From contig JAAKFX010000002.1 in assembly GCA_011064865.1 (NCBI GenBank), forward strand, positions 1-35,831: DNA of 35,831 nt, read 5' to 3'. A model generated the notes under the pieces. The model searched no databases and was not told where the DNA came from. It saw only the letters and a program-made list of their open reading frames with translations. This DNA comes from Candidatus Anoxychlamydiales bacterium (GTDB taxonomy: Bacteria; Chlamydiota; Chlamydiia; Chlamydiales; SM23-39). Position numbers and translations under genes: made by a program. Positions 15,527 through 24,325 of this stretch are shown here, piece by piece; the stretch's first letter is position 1, and each line of letters opens with the position of its first letter.

Positions 15527-16392
15527 TGGCAAGCACAGATATAGTGCTAAAAGACGAGATTCAAAGCGCTATACTATTTTTTCTTTTGATGCTTATAACG
15601 TCTGCTATAGCATATTATAAGGGATTTTATAAGCTTGAAAAAGATGAAAAAGTACCCATTACCTATAGCTATGGTTTTTTTGTATTTTTAATCTATGCTG
15701 TGACAATTTTTTTAATAGGACCTTTAGTTGTAAGACTATTTAAAAATCTAATGTCAAATACCAATATTTTAGGTTTTGTCTTTTCGATAAATTTAGCTTT
15801 GAATCTTTTTCTAATATTAGTTTTGTATCTATTTTGTTTTAGAGTGAAAAAAGACATTACACTTTCAATAATAAAAAGAGGCCAAATTGATAAAACGACC
15901 TTAAAAAGGGATGTTATTTTAGGGGTATTGAGCTGGCTTATAGCCTTTCCTTTAGTCTCTTTTTTCTCATCTATTTTTGATATTTTAGTATATTTTATAT
16001 TTAAAGTGACAAAAGTGCCAAATCAATTAGCGATAGAATTTATTAAATCCTCACTCAAGAATCCAATCTTTTTTGTAATGGCTCTAATATCTGTTATTGT
16101 TATAGCACCAATAATAGAGGAGTTTTTATTTAGAGGAGTTTTGCAAAATCTTTTTAAAAAGTTCATGAATAGATCTTTAGCTATTTTAGCTACAAGTGTG
16201 ATTTTTGCATTTTTTCATTTTGCAATTTCTCAAAAACTTGCAAATATTACTATTTTAGGTTCGCTTTTTATTTTAGGTGTTTTTTTAAGCTTTTTATATG
16301 AAAAACAAAAATCTTTAATATCACCTATATTTTTACATGCAACTTTCAATGCACTTAGTGTATTGAACATAATATTTATCAAAGGCGTATAA
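15526..16392 (+). CDS. CPBP-family intramembrane metalloprotease (CAAX protease-like)
   Basis: This 288-residue protein has about eight hydrophobic helices and the three motifs of the Abi/CPBP (Rce1-like) family: EEFLFRG (E198, E199, R203), FAFFHFA (H231) and HATFNALSV (H271, N275). These residues form the metal-dependent active site inside the membrane in characterised members. Bacterial members act in membrane-protein proteolysis or self-immunity; the substrate here is unknown and there is no evidence of prenylation. The start overlaps the preceding stop (TAATG), and the gene ends one base before the phosphatase start, indicating co-translation. Confidence 0.88.
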   Translation: MASTDIVLKDEIQSAILFFLLMLITSAIAYYKGFYKLEKDEKVPITYSYGFFVFLIYAVTIFLIGPLVVRLFKNLMSNTNILGFVFSINLALNLFLILVLYLFCFRVKKDITLSIIKRGQIDKTTLKRDVILGVLSWLIAFPLVSFFSSIFDILVYFIFKVTKVPNQLAIEFIKSSLKNPIFFVMALISVIVIAPIIEEFLFRGVLQNLFKKFMNRSLAILATSVIFAFFHFAISQKLANITILGSLFILGVFLSFLYEKQKSLISPIFLHATFNALSVLNIIFIKGV

Positions 16393-17124
16393 ATGGATCT
16401 AAAAATTGAAGTTTATGGTTTAACAGATATCGGTCATATAAGAAAAAAAAATGAAGATGTTTTTGAAATTTTAGAAGATAACCTTATTTTTTCAGTTGCC
16501 GATGGTATGGGAGGTCATAAAGCTGGTGATATTGCAGCTCAAACAGCAACAAAAGAGATTAACAACTTACTTTTGAAAACAATAACTTCAAACATCTCTA
16601 CTGCAAATGTTATCTATCACATAAATCTAGCAATAAAAGAAGTGAATAGCAGAATTTACAACTTGAGTAGAGCAAATATCGATTTTTTAGGAATGGGAAC
16701 AACTCTATGTTTTTTACACCTAAGATCTACAGATGCTATATTTGCACATGTAGGCGATAGCAGAATCTATCATTATAAAAAAAACAGTTTAATTCAGCTG
16801 ACTAAAGATCATTCACTGATAAATAAACTAAAAGATCAAAATAAAGTTTTTAACAAAAAATCTTGTAAAAACATCATAACAAAAGCTATTGGTACATATC
16901 CTAAAATAGAGCCTAGCGTTAATAGTACGCCATATGACAAGGGAGATATCTTTTTACTTACAACAGATGGACTGACAGATTATATCTCGAATGAAAACAT
17001 CAAAATATTAATTGAAACCTTTGAAGATCCAAAAAATCTTTGTGAAATTCTGATAAAAGAAGCGAAAAATAATGGAAGTAGTGATAATATTACTGCATTA
17101 GTTATCAAAATCGTTCAAAAATGA
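16393..17124 (+). CDS. PP2C-family protein serine/threonine phosphatase
   Basis: This 243-residue protein consists of one complete PP2C/PPM domain without membrane segments. Metal-binding motifs are visible: KKNEDVF (E21, D22), VADGMGGHKAGD (D37, G38), HVGDSRIY, LTKDHS, LTTDGLTDYI and GSSDNITALVI. It is of the short stand-alone bacterial type (Stp1-like) that reverses Hanks-type kinase phosphorylation with Mn2+ or Mg2+. Chlamydiae have Pkn kinases; a matching kinase is not in this window. It abuts the CAAX protease and overlaps the desulfurase by 4 nt (ATGA). C. trachomatis has the same phosphatase-NifS pairing (CT259/CT258). Confidence 0.94.
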   Translation: MDLKIEVYGLTDIGHIRKKNEDVFEILEDNLIFSVADGMGGHKAGDIAAQTATKEINNLLLKTITSNISTANVIYHINLAIKEVNSRIYNLSRANIDFLGMGTTLCFLHLRSTDAIFAHVGDSRIYHYKKNSLIQLTKDHSLINKLKDQNKVFNKKSCKNIITKAIGTYPKIEPSVNSTPYDKGDIFLLTTDGLTDYISNENIKILIETFEDPKNLCEILIKEAKNNGSSDNITALVIKIVQK

Positions 17125-18245
17125 TTCAAAAAATTTATTTAGATAATAACGCCACAACTCAGATGGACAAGGAAGTCTTTGAAGCTATGAATAAGCTCGA
17201 TTATCCTGCAAATCCATCATCTACTCATTTTTATGGCAAAATGGCAAAAAAAGAGCTTCAAAAAGCTAAAGAGAATATCGCTTCATATTTAAAAGTAAAA
17301 CCTCGAGATCTAATCTTTACATCTGGCGGCACTGAAGCTGTAAACATTGGCATTAGATCATTAATTGAGCATTTTTCTAACTCTCATATTATCGCTAGCG
17401 ATATTGATCACTCATGCGTCTATAACACATTAGAACACCTAGAGAAGAAAGGATTTGATATTTCTTTTGTTGATGTTAAAAAACATGGCGCTATAAACCC
17501 TGAGCAAATTGAGCCCCTTATAAAAGAAAACACAAAACTTATTGTAATATCAGCTGTGAATTCTGAGACTGGAGTAAAAACAGATATTGAAACAATTGCA
17601 AAAATAGCAAAAAACAAAAATATCTATCTTTTTGTAGATGCAGTTGCTCTACTTGGCAAAGAGAACTTTTCTATTCCAAAAGGCACTACATCTATGGCTT
17701 TTAGTGCACATAAAATGCATGGACCTACAGGCATTGGACTTTGCTATTTTAAACATAATGTAAACTACACTCCCCTCTTATTTGGAGGACCTCAAGAAGA
17801 TGAAAAAAGAGCTGGCACTCAAAATATGTTAGGAATAGTTGGGTTTTCAAAAGCTATAGATTTATTAAAAGAACATCTTCCAAAAGCAAGAGAAAATATG
17901 TTAAAGCTAAGAGAGCATTTTGAAAAAACTCTTATAGAAAACCTAAAAAATATATCTATTAATGGTGAGGGCCCAAGGATTTGCAATACCTCTAATATAT
18001 GTTTTAAAAATGTCGATGCCGAGAGTTTATTGATTCTTTTAGATAGAGAAAATATTTTAGCCTCTCATGGATCTGCTTGCTCTTCAGGTTCTATAAAACC
18101 ATCTAGAGTACTTTTGAATATGGGTATAAACCCTAAAGATGTCAGATCTTCTATTAGATTCTCATTTTCTAGAAATACTACAAAAGATGAAATAGACAAA
18201 GCTTTGAAAATTATTATAAGACTTGTTAAAAAATTAAAATCTTAA
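17121..18245 (+). CDS. Cysteine desulfurase (IscS/NifS family)
   Basis: This 374-residue fold-type I PLP enzyme starts at YLDNNATT. The PLP contacts are TSGGTEA (67-73), H97, D173 (FVDAVA) and Lys198 in FSAHKMHG. The persulfide Cys320 is in the flexible loop LASHGSACSSGS. It takes sulfur from cysteine, giving alanine, and passes it to Fe-S scaffold or tRNA-thiolation partners. Length and the long class I active-site loop match IscS/NifS rather than SufS. The first codons overlap the PP2C gene (ATGA). No iscU follows, so partners are elsewhere. I leave the symbol open because chlamydial genomes carry more than one NifS-like gene. Confidence 0.93.
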   Translation: MIQKIYLDNNATTQMDKEVFEAMNKLDYPANPSSTHFYGKMAKKELQKAKENIASYLKVKPRDLIFTSGGTEAVNIGIRSLIEHFSNSHIIASDIDHSCVYNTLEHLEKKGFDISFVDVKKHGAINPEQIEPLIKENTKLIVISAVNSETGVKTDIETIAKIAKNKNIYLFVDAVALLGKENFSIPKGTTSMAFSAHKMHGPTGIGLCYFKHNVNYTPLLFGGPQEDEKRAGTQNMLGIVGFSKAIDLLKEHLPKARENMLKLREHFEKTLIENLKNISINGEGPRICNTSNICFKNVDAESLLILLDRENILASHGSACSSGSIKPSRVLLNMGINPKDVRSSIRFSFSRNTTKDEIDKALKIIIRLVKKLKS

Positions 18246-18271
18246 ACTTTTAGAGTTATAGTTTTTAAATT

Positions 18272-19528
18272 TTAAATTCTAGCAAGAGCAGACTGTCCCC
18301 GTAGATTACGAAAACATGCACCTAAGGCTTGTAATATATTCTGAATATATAACCACATCTTCGCCCAACGAACCGCAGGTTCATCGCGTACTTCATAAAT
18401 TAATTCATTAAGAACTTTTCTAAAAGCTTGTCTTACTGTCGTATGAAGTGGATTATTTCTTAAAAAGCATTCTCCATATGAATTACCACAATCAGCTGAT
18501 GGTGATCCATTATTTAGCCACACTTGTTTAGTAATAAGTTGCTTTGTTTCAGCAGAAAGTTGATTAAATATATCGATCACTCTTTTCTTATGCTCTTTAT
18601 TATCTTCTCGAATATAAGAATCAAGCCAAGAATTTAGTAGCAAAGGGAAATTTGCTAAACAGAGTATATCGCTCTGAAGGGCTGTATCTTTTACATAGGG
18701 ATATTGACTAGGCATCTTCTTATCATAACAAAATGATTTACATGTGTACGCATTAAAAATAGCAAAACCATGTACTGCTGAGATGACTCTAGGAATATTC
18801 CCTTTTTTGCTGATAACCGGTTTAGAAAAATACATTGAAGGTCCTGGAGCCAATACAGTTCTTTTTGGAGTTTTTCTTGCTATTTCATCTGCAATATTTT
18901 TATCTCCAAGTCCTGTCATACATGCATCGAGTAAAATTGTTGCATCTGGTGCGATATCTTCAAAAAGATCATCTCGAAGGTTTCCATAAGTGATCGCTTC
19001 GCTAATCAAACTACCAGGCTTTTGAATAGACAATGCTGATTTGGATCCATGAGACACACTATCAACAAATTGTATTGGTCTGTCAGGATATTTTTCTTTA
19101 ATATGAGTTATAAAGTTTTTCATCTCATCTTGTGAAGCAACGATTTTTGGAGCAACAGCAAAATGCTTCTGAAGATTTCCAATTTTATAATGATGATAAT
19201 AATAGAGCTGGTTACCTAAAATAGCTCCATTGCTATCGTAAGCACTTACAAAATAAATACAAATAGGCTTTGTATTTTCAGACAGTTTATCTCTGATATT
19301 TTCGAAATCGGTTTTAAGCTTCTCTCTATTGTTCTGAAAATCACTATAAGATGGTCTATAATAAATTAATTCCTTAATAAGAGAAAAAAATCTTTTAGCT
19401 ACGTGATAAATTCTAATAAAGCAATTTCCTTCATTAGGCTCATTCTCATAACGAAACGAATAAGCTACTTTTAAATATGATGGAAGTTCTCTTGGAATCA
19501 TCAATAAACTATTTGATAGTGAACTCAT
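18272..19528 (-). CDS. Protein with caspase-like (clan CD) His/Cys dyad, candidate effector
   Basis: This 418-residue protein is of unrecognised family. A central segment reads PIQFVDSVSHGSKSAL (His160-Gly161) and then ATILLDACMTGLG (Cys203). A hydrophobic strand ending in His-Gly, about 43 residues later a strand ending in (D)AC.(T/S)G, is the layout of caspases, metacaspases and CHAT peptidases. I infer a cysteine peptidase fold of clan CD; the flanking strands ICIYFVSAYDS (89-99) and TVLAPGP (214-220) fit its sheet. The N terminus (1-85) and a helical C terminus (260-418) are unknown. There is no signal peptide or clear membrane pair, as expected of type III effectors. AAGGGG precedes the ATG. 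It sits alone between operons on the opposite strand from the NifS operon. Cleavage activity is unproven. Confidence 0.6.
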   Translation of the reverse strand: MSSLSNSLLMIPRELPSYLKVAYSFRYENEPNEGNCFIRIYHVAKRFFSLIKELIYYRPSYSDFQNNREKLKTDFENIRDKLSENTKPICIYFVSAYDSNGAILGNQLYYYHHYKIGNLQKHFAVAPKIVASQDEMKNFITHIKEKYPDRPIQFVDSVSHGSKSALSIQKPGSLISEAITYGNLRDDLFEDIAPDATILLDACMTGLGDKNIADEIARKTPKRTVLAPGPSMYFSKPVISKKGNIPRVISAVHGFAIFNAYTCKSFCYDKKMPSQYPYVKDTALQSDILCLANFPLLLNSWLDSYIREDNKEHKKRVIDIFNQLSAETKQLITKQVWLNNGSPSADCGNSYGECFLRNNPLHTTVRQAFRKVLNELIYEVRDEPAVRWAKMWLYIQNILQALGACFRNLRGQSALARI

Positions 19529-19724
19529 ATGTAAATATGCCCCTTATTATTATAAGCAGTAATTTTAACATAATTATCATTTAAAACCAATATTTAATTT
19601 TTTTTGTAAAAGTGCTTATATTTCGTTTTAATCCATACAATTAAAAAATTTTGTTTACAATTTAAAAAACACATTAAAATTATTTTTATATGTCATCATT
19701 AAAAGAAAATATTCTATTAGAGAT

Positions 19725-20948
19725 TCAGATAATTGTTTTTACTTTAACTTTTTCGACACCTAAAAGAGAAGTTTCGATTATTGTAAATTCATATTTTTCA
19801 AAGTGTACGATTTCATCTAAAGATGGAGGATGACCTAAATATTGGGTTATTAATTCAGAGAGAGTTTCAGCATCTTTATAGTGAAGATTAGCTTTGAATT
19901 TTTTATTAAATATTTCAAGGCTCATCTCCCCTGGAAGGGTTTTTTCAATAACGATTTTAGAGCTTTTTTTTCTCTCAATGTAGATTGGGTATTTACCAAA
20001 GATTTCATCTTCTATTTGATCTAAAGAGATAAAACCAACATTTTTACCATTTTTATCTAAGACAATAGCAATGCTTTGGTTGTTAGTTCTAAACTGTTTT
20101 AAAATATCTAAAACAAACATATCTTCTGTTATAAACCAAAAAGGCTTTGCAAAATCTATAACTAGATTTTCATCTTTCGCTTTTAGAAGATCTCTGGGAT
20201 ACGCAATTGCTACTATATTAGAAGGTGTTTTATGATAGATTGGAAAGTATGGAAAGTAGCTGATATTTAGTGCACTTTTGATCTGTTTTAGAGTGAAATT
20301 CGATGGAATCATTTTCATATGACTTACAGAAATCATAATCTGTTTAGCTTTTTTCTCTTTTAATGAAAATATAGAGTTTAGAGTTGCATTTATATTTTCA
20401 TTTTCTAATTTTGATATTTTTTTAGCAGGCTCTTCTATCGCTTTTTTAAGCTCTTCTTTTGAGAGGAAAAATTCTAGTTTTGGTTTTTTGAAAATAAGAT
20501 TCGATACTTTTGATATTTTTCCGATCACCCAAACGAGTGGAGTTAAGATTCTAGCTAAAAGATAAACAAATGGCACTGATAGATAAGCTACATGCTCAGA
20601 GTGGCGTCTTGCTGCAAATAAAGGGGCTAGCTCACCGAATATTAAAACTATTATGGTTTGAGAAAAAGGCGCAATATCCGGGCTTAAATTTAGAGATTCA
20701 TAAAACCTTCTTGCAGCCTCTGATCCTATCTGCATAACAGTATTTACCATGATAAGCGTTGTTCCAAATAGATAGGATGGGTTTTTAAGTAAAAACTCTA
20801 ACCATTTAGCTTGTTTTTTGTTTTTGCTCGCTTTGTAGTGAAGCTTTACTTTATTTAAAGAGACCGCTGCCATCTCAAACATTGAAAAAAAGCTCTCTGT
20901 CAAAACACAAAAAAGAGCTAAACATAAAAAAAAGATCGTTTTATTCAT
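19725..20948 (-). CDS. CNNM/CorC (HlyC) family CBS-domain membrane protein
   Basis: This 407-residue protein has an N-terminal DUF21/CNNM membrane domain (about 1-140, with FFSMFEMAAVSLNKVKL as in the family), a CBS pair (about 200-320, including VLDKNGKNVGFISLDQI) and a C-terminal CorC_HlyC domain (about 330-405, ending VEKVKV). Bacterial relatives export or sense Mg2+/Co2+; older names are hemolysin-like TlyC. The TESF..FE.A start replaces the more usual SA.E.A pattern. Its ATG overlaps the last 8 nt of the C-terminal part of the upstream paralog (ATGAATAA), showing an operon. C. trachomatis also has two such CBS genes near the NifS gene. Confidence 0.9.
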   Translation of the reverse strand: MNKTIFFLCLALFCVLTESFFSMFEMAAVSLNKVKLHYKASKNKKQAKWLEFLLKNPSYLFGTTLIMVNTVMQIGSEAARRFYESLNLSPDIAPFSQTIIVLIFGELAPLFAARRHSEHVAYLSVPFVYLLARILTPLVWVIGKISKVSNLIFKKPKLEFFLSKEELKKAIEEPAKKISKLENENINATLNSIFSLKEKKAKQIMISVSHMKMIPSNFTLKQIKSALNISYFPYFPIYHKTPSNIVAIAYPRDLLKAKDENLVIDFAKPFWFITEDMFVLDILKQFRTNNQSIAIVLDKNGKNVGFISLDQIEDEIFGKYPIYIERKKSSKIVIEKTLPGEMSLEIFNKKFKANLHYKDAETLSELITQYLGHPPSLDEIVHFEKYEFTIIETSLLGVEKVKVKTII

Positions 20949-21132
20949 GTTTTTTCTCTTTTTTCGATGGTTTGAGCAGTCTTATATATACTCTTCTTAC
21001 TCTATTAGGATCGGAAGAGAGAACATAAAATAGCAGATTATTTTTTTTGATCTTATCCCCTGCTTTTGGAATATCACCCATCTCATCTGTTAAAAATCCA
21101 CCTACTGTGACGGCATTTGATTTTCTATCTAA
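20941..21132 (-). pseudogene. Severed C-terminal CorC_HlyC domain of the upstream CBS gene
   Basis: Downstream of the TAA at 21133-21135 the same frame continues open for 63 codons to TAA at 20941. It encodes LDRKSNAVTVGGFLTDEMGD and PKAGDKI..NNLLFYVLSSD with an RRVYIRLLKP end. This is a regular CorC_HlyC transporter-associated domain and fits exactly after QFGI of the truncated gene. The domain is missing only because of the one stop codon; the frame is preserved on both sides, so a single substitution (for instance CAA or GAA to TAA) explains it. Whether readthrough or re-initiation produces the fragment is unknown. Confidence 0.75.
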
Positions 21133-22203
21133 TTAGATACCAAATTGATCTTCAAGATCATCTATCTCCATTTTCCCACTAGCTATTATCTCATTTTGTT
21201 TCGAGATAGTATATTTTTGCTTTTCATCTTTTTTATCAGAGATTTTCCCTAAAACTTGATTTGTTAAATCTTCTTGAGTGATAAGACCAATTATCGAGCC
21301 ATATTCATCAACAACAATCGCAATATTTTCTCTTCTATCTCTAAGCTCTATAAGAAGCGCAAAGGCCTGCATACTCTCCGCTACAAAAAATGGCTTTTTT
21401 AAATACTTTTTTAGATCTTGAGTAGATTTTAAGCTATCTTTATAGATGAAAAAGTTTTTCAAAGAGATAATGCCTAGCATTTCATCTACATTATTATCAC
21501 AAACAGGAACTCTAGAGCACTGTTTATCAGCAAATAGATGAATCAACTCATCTAAAGGAGCATTAATATCATAATATAAAATTTCATCACGAGGACGCAT
21601 TAGCTCTTTAACATTTGAATCATGCAAGTTTAAATAACCTTTAACAAGATCAATTTCATCTGTTGTTAGAAGATTCTCTTCTTTAGATTTATCGATCACA
21701 TGTTCTATCTCTTCAATAGATAGAGGCTTTTCTTTTTTTAAAAAAAAGAACATCACTCTAGATACATAAGATGTAAGTTTTGTAATAACAATTCGAATAG
21801 GTTTAATAATTTTAGATATAAAAGAGACAAAAGGCGATAGATGATAGGAAATAAACTTGTTATTAGGAAGAGCAATAGATTTTGGGATAACTTCTCCAAA
21901 AAATAGTGTCAAAACCAAAGGAATACCAACTTTTAAAGCCCAAGATGAGATATTTCCAAATAAAGATGAGACAGCATTTTGAACTAAGATATTTGCAAAA
22001 ATATTTAGCATCATAATAGTAACTAAAAGATCTTTCGGCCTGTGTAGAAGTTTTGCGATAAGTCTTTTTCTTTTATTAACATCTGTTTTATAGGTATTTA
22101 TCGTAAATGAAGAGAGAGAGAATAGAGATGTCTCTGATGCAGATAAAACTGCAGAAAAACAGATCAAACAAAATAAAGCTAATATAAGTAATACAATGCT
22201 CAT
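21133..22203 (-). CDS. CNNM/CorC family CBS-domain membrane protein, truncated by internal stop
   Basis: This 356-residue protein has the family start FSAVLSASETSLFSLSSFTI, three to four membrane helices (about 1-140), and a CBS pair (about 195-320 with ELMRPRDEI and VVDEYGSIIGLITQEDL). Translation ends just inside the C-terminal CorC_HlyC domain at IDDLEDQFGI-stop. The rest of that domain follows in the same frame (see 20941-21132), so the full gene would encode about 420 residues. The protein may keep function without the domain, or the gene is decaying. I place the start at ATG 22203 rather than the TTG one codon upstream; neither has a good ribosome binding site. It is upstream of the intact paralog in the same operon. 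Confidence 0.82.
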   Translation of the reverse strand: MSIVLLILALFCLICFSAVLSASETSLFSLSSFTINTYKTDVNKRKRLIAKLLHRPKDLLVTIMMLNIFANILVQNAVSSLFGNISSWALKVGIPLVLTLFFGEVIPKSIALPNNKFISYHLSPFVSFISKIIKPIRIVITKLTSYVSRVMFFFLKKEKPLSIEEIEHVIDKSKEENLLTTDEIDLVKGYLNLHDSNVKELMRPRDEILYYDINAPLDELIHLFADKQCSRVPVCDNNVDEMLGIISLKNFFIYKDSLKSTQDLKKYLKKPFFVAESMQAFALLIELRDRRENIAIVVDEYGSIIGLITQEDLTNQVLGKISDKKDEKQKYTISKQNEIIASGKMEIDDLEDQFGI

Positions 22204-22247
22204 CAATTATTGTTTTTAGCTTATCTGAAGATTAAAAAAAAGAAAGT

Positions 22248-22565
22248 TTAGTTTTTGAAGTGAACTTTAATTTGATTTTCAGGTACAACACCGAGCTCTT
22301 TCATTAAAACCATCTCAATCCATGCAGGATCGCTCTGAGCTGCAAATCTAAGCTGAAGATCTTCTTTCTTAGTAGTTGCCAATTTTTGTTGCTCTAATAG
22401 AGATTCATATTTTGATCTCATCTCAAAAATAGCTTTGTTTCGCTTTTTTATTCCCAAATCGTAGCCAAAAAAACAAATAAGTAAAAACAGGATTACCCAC
22501 CAAGATCTTAGCAATGAGCTAAAAAGCTTTGTTGTAATTGTTATGTTGTTTTTTTTGCTTTCCAT
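22248..22565 (-). CDS. Small single-pass membrane protein, DivIC/FtsL-like
   Basis: This 105-residue protein has a short cytoplasmic N terminus, one membrane helix (about 22-38), a predicted coiled coil (about 43-72), and the ending SDPAWIEMVLMKELGVVPE. This plan and the pattern DP.(W/Y)IE....K(E/K)LG.V.PE resemble the septum formation initiator family (DivIC/FtsB), whose members bridge the divisome across the inner membrane with FtsL and FtsQ. Chlamydiae lack FtsZ but keep several divisome membrane proteins. It lies 65 nt downstream of dcd on the same strand. The ribosome binding site is weak. Assignment to DivIC rather than another small coiled-coil membrane protein is moderate. Confidence 0.65.
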   Translation of the reverse strand: MESKKNNITITTKLFSSLLRSWWVILFLLICFFGYDLGIKKRNKAIFEMRSKYESLLEQQKLATTKKEDLQLRFAAQSDPAWIEMVLMKELGVVPENQIKVHFKN

Positions 22566-22630
22566 GTAATTAACTTATTCTGTCTTTGTAACTTTATTAT
22601 AAAGTTTTAAAAAATAATTGCAAATAATAT

Positions 22631-23194
22631 TTAAAGTTTAGGTATTGTTATACCTACTTGTTTCATATATTTGCCCTTCCTATCTGCATATGATATCAGA
22701 CATTCGGTTTTTGCTTCAAAAAATAAAACTTGAGCAAGACCTTCATTTGCATAAATCTTTGCAGGCAATGGAGTTGTATTTGAAATTTCTAAAGTAACAT
22801 AGCCTTCCCACTCAGGCTCAAACGGTGTTACATTTACAATAATACCGCATCTAGCATATGTAGATTTTCCAATGCATATAGTTAATATATTTCGAGGAAT
22901 TTTAAAATATTCAACAGATCTGGCAAGAGCAAAAGAATTTGGTGGAATTATACAAGTTGGGGCTTTGATCTCAACAAATGAATCTTCTGAAAAGTTTTTA
23001 GGATCGATAATTGAATTATATACGTTGGTAAAAACTTTAAACTCATCTGCAACTCTTAGATCGTAACCGTAGCTAGAAAGTCCATAGCTTACTAATTTTT
23101 TTGTATCAGAGTATTTAACTTGATTTTTTTCAAAAGGTTTTATCATCCCTTTGTTTGCAAGCTTTTCTATTGTTTCATCTGGAAGAAGTGCCAT
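22631..23194 (-). CDS. dcd: dCTP deaminase
   Basis: This 187-residue protein matches the usual length of Dcd. Conserved features are SSYGYDLRVADEF near residues 55-67, GKSTYARCGIIVNVTPFEPE with the nucleotide-binding Ser and Arg, and GYVTLEISNTTPLP containing the catalytic Glu. The homotrimeric enzyme deaminates dCTP to dUTP, feeding dTMP synthesis. AAGGAAA about 6 nt upstream fixes the start. It is divergent from ruvB across a 114-nt spacer; dcd-ruvB adjacency is conserved in C. trachomatis (CT039/CT040). Confidence 0.96.
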   Translation of the reverse strand: MALLPDETIEKLANKGMIKPFEKNQVKYSDTKKLVSYGLSSYGYDLRVADEFKVFTNVYNSIIDPKNFSEDSFVEIKAPTCIIPPNSFALARSVEYFKIPRNILTICIGKSTYARCGIIVNVTPFEPEWEGYVTLEISNTTPLPAKIYANEGLAQVLFFEAKTECLISYADRKGKYMKQVGITIPKL

Positions 23195-23308
23195 TTAAAT
23201 TTTCCTTTTTTTATTAGCTCAGATAAATAGATATAGCGCGTGAAATACTTTTCTTGCTAGAATTTTTATTAAAAAAGATGTATTTTTTATTATTATGGAG
23301 CAAAACTT

Positions 23309-24325
23309 ATGAATGAAAACTTTATCGAATCAACTCTAAAAAAAGAAGATACAACTTTTGAAGTTCCTCTAAGACCAATTAGTTTAGATGAATTTGTTGG
23401 TCAAGTTAATATAAAAGAGAGACTTCATATATACATAGGAGCGGCAAAAAAAAGAGCTGATAGTTTAGGACATATGCTTTTGTCAGGGCCTCCTGGTCTT
23501 GGAAAAACTACACTTGCAAATATAATTGCAAAAACTATGAACACAAACATCGTTGTGACTTCAGGTCCAGTGATTGAAAAGCCGGGAGATTTAGCAGGAG
23601 TTTTAACATCTTTAAAAGATGGTGATATTTTATTTATAGATGAGATTCATAGACTTAATAAAACAATTGAAGAGTATCTCTATCCTGCAATGGAAGATTT
23701 TACTTTAGATCTGCTTATCGATAGTGGTCCTAATGCTAGAGGAGTTAGTGTTAAACTAAATAAGTTCACTTTAATTGGAGCTACTACTAGATCTGGACTT
23801 TTATCATCACCACTTAGATCTCGTTTCTCTTTTAATGCAAGGCTCGATTATTATGACTATAAAGATTTAGAAAAAATCCTTACAAGATCTGCAAAAATAT
23901 TAAATGTAAAAATAGATAAAGATGGATCTACAACTATAGCTAAAAGATCTAGAGGGACACCGAGAATTGCGAATAATTTACTCAAATGGGTAAGAGATTA
24001 TATTCAGATGAAAAACAAAAATATAATCGATAAAGATATTGCTAACTTAGCTTTAAAAATGTTATCTATAGATGAGATGGGTTTAGATGAGATGGATAAA
24101 AAAATAATCAATGTAATAATTGATCATTTTTCTGGAGGTCCTGTCGGAGTTAAAACTATTGGGGTTGCAATCGGAGAAGAGCCGACAACTTTAGAAGAAG
24201 TATACGAACCATATTTGATAATGCTTGGATTTTTAAAACGCACCCCAAAAGGTAGAAAAGTTACAAAAATTGCATACGAACATATGGGAAAAATTTTCCC
24301 AACTAATGTAGGAGAGTTAAAATGA
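23309..24325 (+). CDS. ruvB: Holliday junction branch migration helicase RuvB
   Basis: This 338-residue AAA+ protein is of the standard RuvB length. It contains RPISLDEFVGQ, Walker A SGPPGLGKTTLA, Walker B ILFIDEIHRLN, sensor I IGATTRSGLLSSPLRSRF and the winged-helix end YEPYLIMLGFLKRTPKGR. It drives branch migration of Holliday junctions as a hexameric ring with RuvA. The ribosome binding site is GGAGC about 10 nt upstream. It overlaps the SpoIID-like gene by 4 nt (ATGA), a pairing also seen in Chlamydiaceae. Confidence 0.97.
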   Translation: MNENFIESTLKKEDTTFEVPLRPISLDEFVGQVNIKERLHIYIGAAKKRADSLGHMLLSGPPGLGKTTLANIIAKTMNTNIVVTSGPVIEKPGDLAGVLTSLKDGDILFIDEIHRLNKTIEEYLYPAMEDFTLDLLIDSGPNARGVSVKLNKFTLIGATTRSGLLSSPLRSRFSFNARLDYYDYKDLEKILTRSAKILNVKIDKDGSTTIAKRSRGTPRIANNLLKWVRDYIQMKNKNIIDKDIANLALKMLSIDEMGLDEMDKKIINVIIDHFSGGPVGVKTIGVAIGEEPTTLEEVYEPYLIMLGFLKRTPKGRKVTKIAYEHMGKIFPTNVGELK

